From contig NZ_OZ034761.1 in the NCBI RefSeq assembly GCF_964028355.1, forward strand, positions 558,001 through 622,000: a DNA stretch of 64,000 nucleotides, given 5' to 3'. The position numbers were made by a program, and so were the translations under genes. Shown here piece after piece: positions 61,965 through 64,000 of this stretch. The stretch is from Wolbachia endosymbiont (group B) of Gerris lacustris. GTDB lineage: Bacteria; Pseudomonadota; Alphaproteobacteria; Rickettsiales; Anaplasmataceae. Below the pieces are notes generated by a model that was not told where the DNA came from, did no database searches, and saw nothing but the letters and a program-made list of their open reading frames with translations. How positions within the stretch are numbered: the first letter of the stretch is position 1; each line of letters opens with the position of its first letter.

Positions 61965-62977
61965 TAACACCAAGAGATAGGGAGGGAAGCTTTGAACCAC
62001 AAATAGTCAAAAAAAGGCAAACAAGCCTACATCCAGAACTTGAAGCAAAGGTCTTAAGCACATATGCCAGTGGCATGGGATACAGAGATATAGCTTCACA
62101 TGTTGAGGAAATATATGACCACAAAATATCAGCAGCAGAGATATCTAGTATTACCGATAAACTGCTACCAGTAATCAATGAATGGCGCAGCCGCCCACTG
62201 CAATCAGTGTATCCAATAGTATTTATGGATGGCATGTTTTTTAAGGTCAAGGAGGACGGACATTGCATAAGTAAATGTATGTATAATATATTGGGCATAA
62301 ATCAAAATGGCAGAAAAGAAGTATTAGGTTTTTATTTGGCTGAAAGTGAAGGAGCTAACTTCTGGTTGGGAGTACTAAATGACCTCAAAGAAAGAGGAGT
62401 AGAAGATATTCTAATTGCCTGTATTGATGGGCTAAAAAGCTTTCCTACCGCTATAAATAGTGTATTTCCTAAAGCAGAAGTACAGCTATGCATAGTGCAT
62501 CAGATAAGGAATTCACTGAAGTATGTATCTAGCAAAGATGTAAAAGTTTTCATAAATGATTTGAAAAAAATATATCGTGCTTCAAGTAAAGAGATTGCTG
62601 AGAATTATTTGCTTGAGCTGGAAGAAAAATGGAGTGAAAAATATCCCTTGGTTACAAAATCATGGCAAAACAATTGGGAAAATTTGTCTGGTTATTTTAA
62701 GTATTCTGGACCAGTTAGGAAGCTGATTTACACCACCAATCCAATTGAGGGATTGCATAGACAAATTAGGAAATTTACTAAAACTAAGGGCTCATTTACT
62801 AATACAAATGCCTTGTACAAAAGGTATATTGTGCTATAAAAAAGGTAGAGCAAAAGTGGACTACAGCTTTGCCTAATTGGGCATTAACTATGTCTCAGCT
62901 TGACATTTTCTTTCCCAACAGACTGAAAATTGAGTTGAACTAAAAATGCGGCTTGACACAGTTTATTTAACACTCCC
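61965..62977 (+). pseudogene. IS256-family element copy D, 5' end missing and frameshifted
   Basis: The transposase frame is open from 61967 (TPRDREGSFEPQIVKKRQ), lacking the first 85 or so residues and the left inverted repeat. It runs to ALYKRYIVL* because one C is missing near 62820 (AAACAGG in copy C, AAAAGG here); the other frame then continues to the true stop at 62941-62943. The right end CTTGACACAGTTTATTTAAC is mutated against copy C. An older copy, several percent diverged. Confidence 0.9.
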
Positions 62978-63155
62978 AAAAAGTTGCCTTTTTCATTACT
63001 TCATCACTTGCAGCATCATCCAAAGCGCTATGCCATGTACCATTGCTAATATCCTCAGATAATCTATCTTCGTAATCAACTGTTGCTTATTCATTAGCTA
63101 CATAATCCATTTGATTATCTGTTACTTGTTCCTTTACATTTTCTTTACCTAACAT
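62978..63155 (-). pseudogene. N-terminal gene fragment cut by IS256
   Basis: ATG 63155 follows AGGAGG by five bases. It encodes MLGKENVKEQVTDNQMDYVANE, a stop, and in the same frame ATVDYEDRLSEDISNGTWHS then ALDDAASDEVMKKATFWE up to the IS256 end. The strong ribosome-binding site suggests a former gene. Family not recognised. Confidence 0.5.
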
Positions 63156-63634
63156 AAAGCCTCCTATATTTTAATGTTAATATTTAGATTATTTTACCGC
63201 TAATCTCTTTTCTGAAGATTGGTTTTAATATCTAATTCATTTGACTCTTATACAGCTGTACTAAACTGCTCTACAAATTTACTGTAGAAACCTCACGTTA
63301 ACCCTAAGTAACAGTGTGCCTTTCTTTTGATTTCTTACTAGATTAGATATTTACTTAAAAAAGTCAGAATTGCTTTTTGAATAATGTACATAATACAGTG
63401 CATCTAACTCAACACTCCGTATGTTCATTATATTAAATTGTACTATAGCTAAAAAATTCTTGCTTTGCTAGATCTTTTTAGCATCTTATTTTAGTTTGTA
63501 TTTTTAAAACTAAAGCAGCCCAGTTTCATGTACTTTTATTTCTTTATCGACTGTTATTTTCTTCTTCAATGCACCTATGAGTAACGATAACGTGGCAGGT
63601 AAAGCTTGTAAAGCAATTTCTTATATAGCAAGAT
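63156..63634. other. Non-coding stretch, nothing recognised
   Basis: About 480 bases of AT-rich DNA with no open frame, RNA gene or repeat that I can support. It probably contains the promoter of the 63155 fragment and the 3' region of mgtE. Confidence 0.5.
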
Positions 63635-64000
63635 TCAGCTATTTAACAAAAAGATCGTGGCTAGACCAAAAAATATAAGAGCTGAGAGAATATCAGTTGT
63701 TGCTGATGTTAAGATTGAAGAGGAAACAGCAGGATCGGATCTTAAGCGATGGAGCATTATAGGAATGAAAGTGCCAATAAATGTTGCAATAATTGACATC
63801 ATAATCATGGAGACCACAAAAATCATCTCCACTTTGAAATTGTGAAATCTAATTACTAATACTACGAGTGAAATGGTAGATAAAATTATCCCGTTTATCA
63901 TACCTATTAAAAATTCTTTCATCAGTATTCTTTTTGCATTTTGCTCAGTTAGATATTTTGTTGCGATTGCCCGGATAGTTAGTGTTACTGTTTGGGATCC
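63635..64000 (-). CDS. mgtE: Magnesium transporter MgtE, C-terminal part (runs off window)
   Basis: The minus-strand frame is open from the right edge to the stop at 63635, 121 codons. It begins GSQTVTLTIRAIATKYL, which continues the conserved GNAGSQ motif of the MgtE membrane domain, and ends with LRSDPAVSSSILTSATTDILSALIFFGLA, the DPA-TT-D signature of the last helices where Mg2+ is bound. An internal ATG at 63922 is not the true start. The N-terminal regulatory and CBS domains lie outside the window. Confidence 0.9.
   Translation of the reverse strand, partial: GSQTVTLTIRAIATKYLTEQNAKRILMKEFLIGMINGIILSTISLVVLVIRFHNFKVEMIFVVSMIMMSIIATFIGTFIPIMLHRLRSDPAVSSSILTSATTDILSALIFFGLATIFLLNS

Overview
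The window is AT-rich chromosomal DNA that I read as Wolbachia (Rickettsiales, obligate intracellular alphaproteobacterium). Supporting points are a 23S-5S rRNA unit with no 16S or tRNA in front of it, several ankyrin-repeat genes, a DUF2460 phage/GTA-type protein, MnhE, CcmF, SucA, GlmU and NrdA of rickettsial type, short palindromic repeats built around a CCAGTGTCAAGCACTGG-like core, and a dense load of IS5, IS630, IS256 and IS110 elements. The strain cannot be fixed from the sequence alone.

Layout. 1-322 is the start of mnhE (minus, runs off the left edge). 426-2203 is an ankyrin gene split by an IS5 element. 2292-3539 is smpB-lgt. 3725-8335 (minus) holds an unknown gene, a PLD-type lipoprotein, ubiD and a DUF3857/transglutaminase protein. 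8674-9414 is a DsbA-like oxidoreductase. 9607-14129 is an accessory block: an OTU protease gene broken by an IS630 copy and a 1-base frameshift, a second IS630 copy, and an ankyrin/membrane protein. 14252-15692 has a DUF2460 protein facing two unknown genes across a bidirectional terminator. sucA (15887-18556, minus) is followed by an IS110 and a field of short repeats. 20636-27071 is a housekeeping run (pheS, glmU, three tandem outer-membrane protein genes, rplU, rpmA, tRNA-Ile, metK). 27182-33634 has two tenA-like genes, ctaE, ruvC, ruvX, nrdA and a TPR-methyltransferase. 33966-36906 is 23S-5S rRNA.

36985-41347 is an IS graveyard (IS66-like remnant, a second IS630-type remnant, two broken IS256, an IS630 end, IS5). 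Then come a truncated unknown gene, ccmF, an ankyrin gene carrying two inverted IS630 copies (44077-48865), mutS, a membrane gene split by the second IS110 (51551-53514), aspS, an MFS transporter and an RluC/D-type pseudouridine synthase. The right end has an ankyrin gene hit by an IS5 that itself contains an intact IS256, a fifth IS630, a broken IS256, and the 3' part of mgtE (minus, runs off the right edge).

The main observation is that removing each IS together with one target duplication (or none for IS110) restores an open reading frame in five accessory genes: two ankyrin genes and an OTU protease gene become continuous across the IS, an IS110-split membrane gene rejoins, and a third ankyrin gene regains its C-terminal tail. 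These insertions therefore look young, and the original proteins can be reconstructed. Other points are palindromic elements inserted in frame in ccmF and mutS, duplicated glmU fragments between the tandem outer-membrane genes, and a perfect 17-bp hairpin in the non-coding end of the IS110, a candidate for its guide (bridge/seek) RNA.
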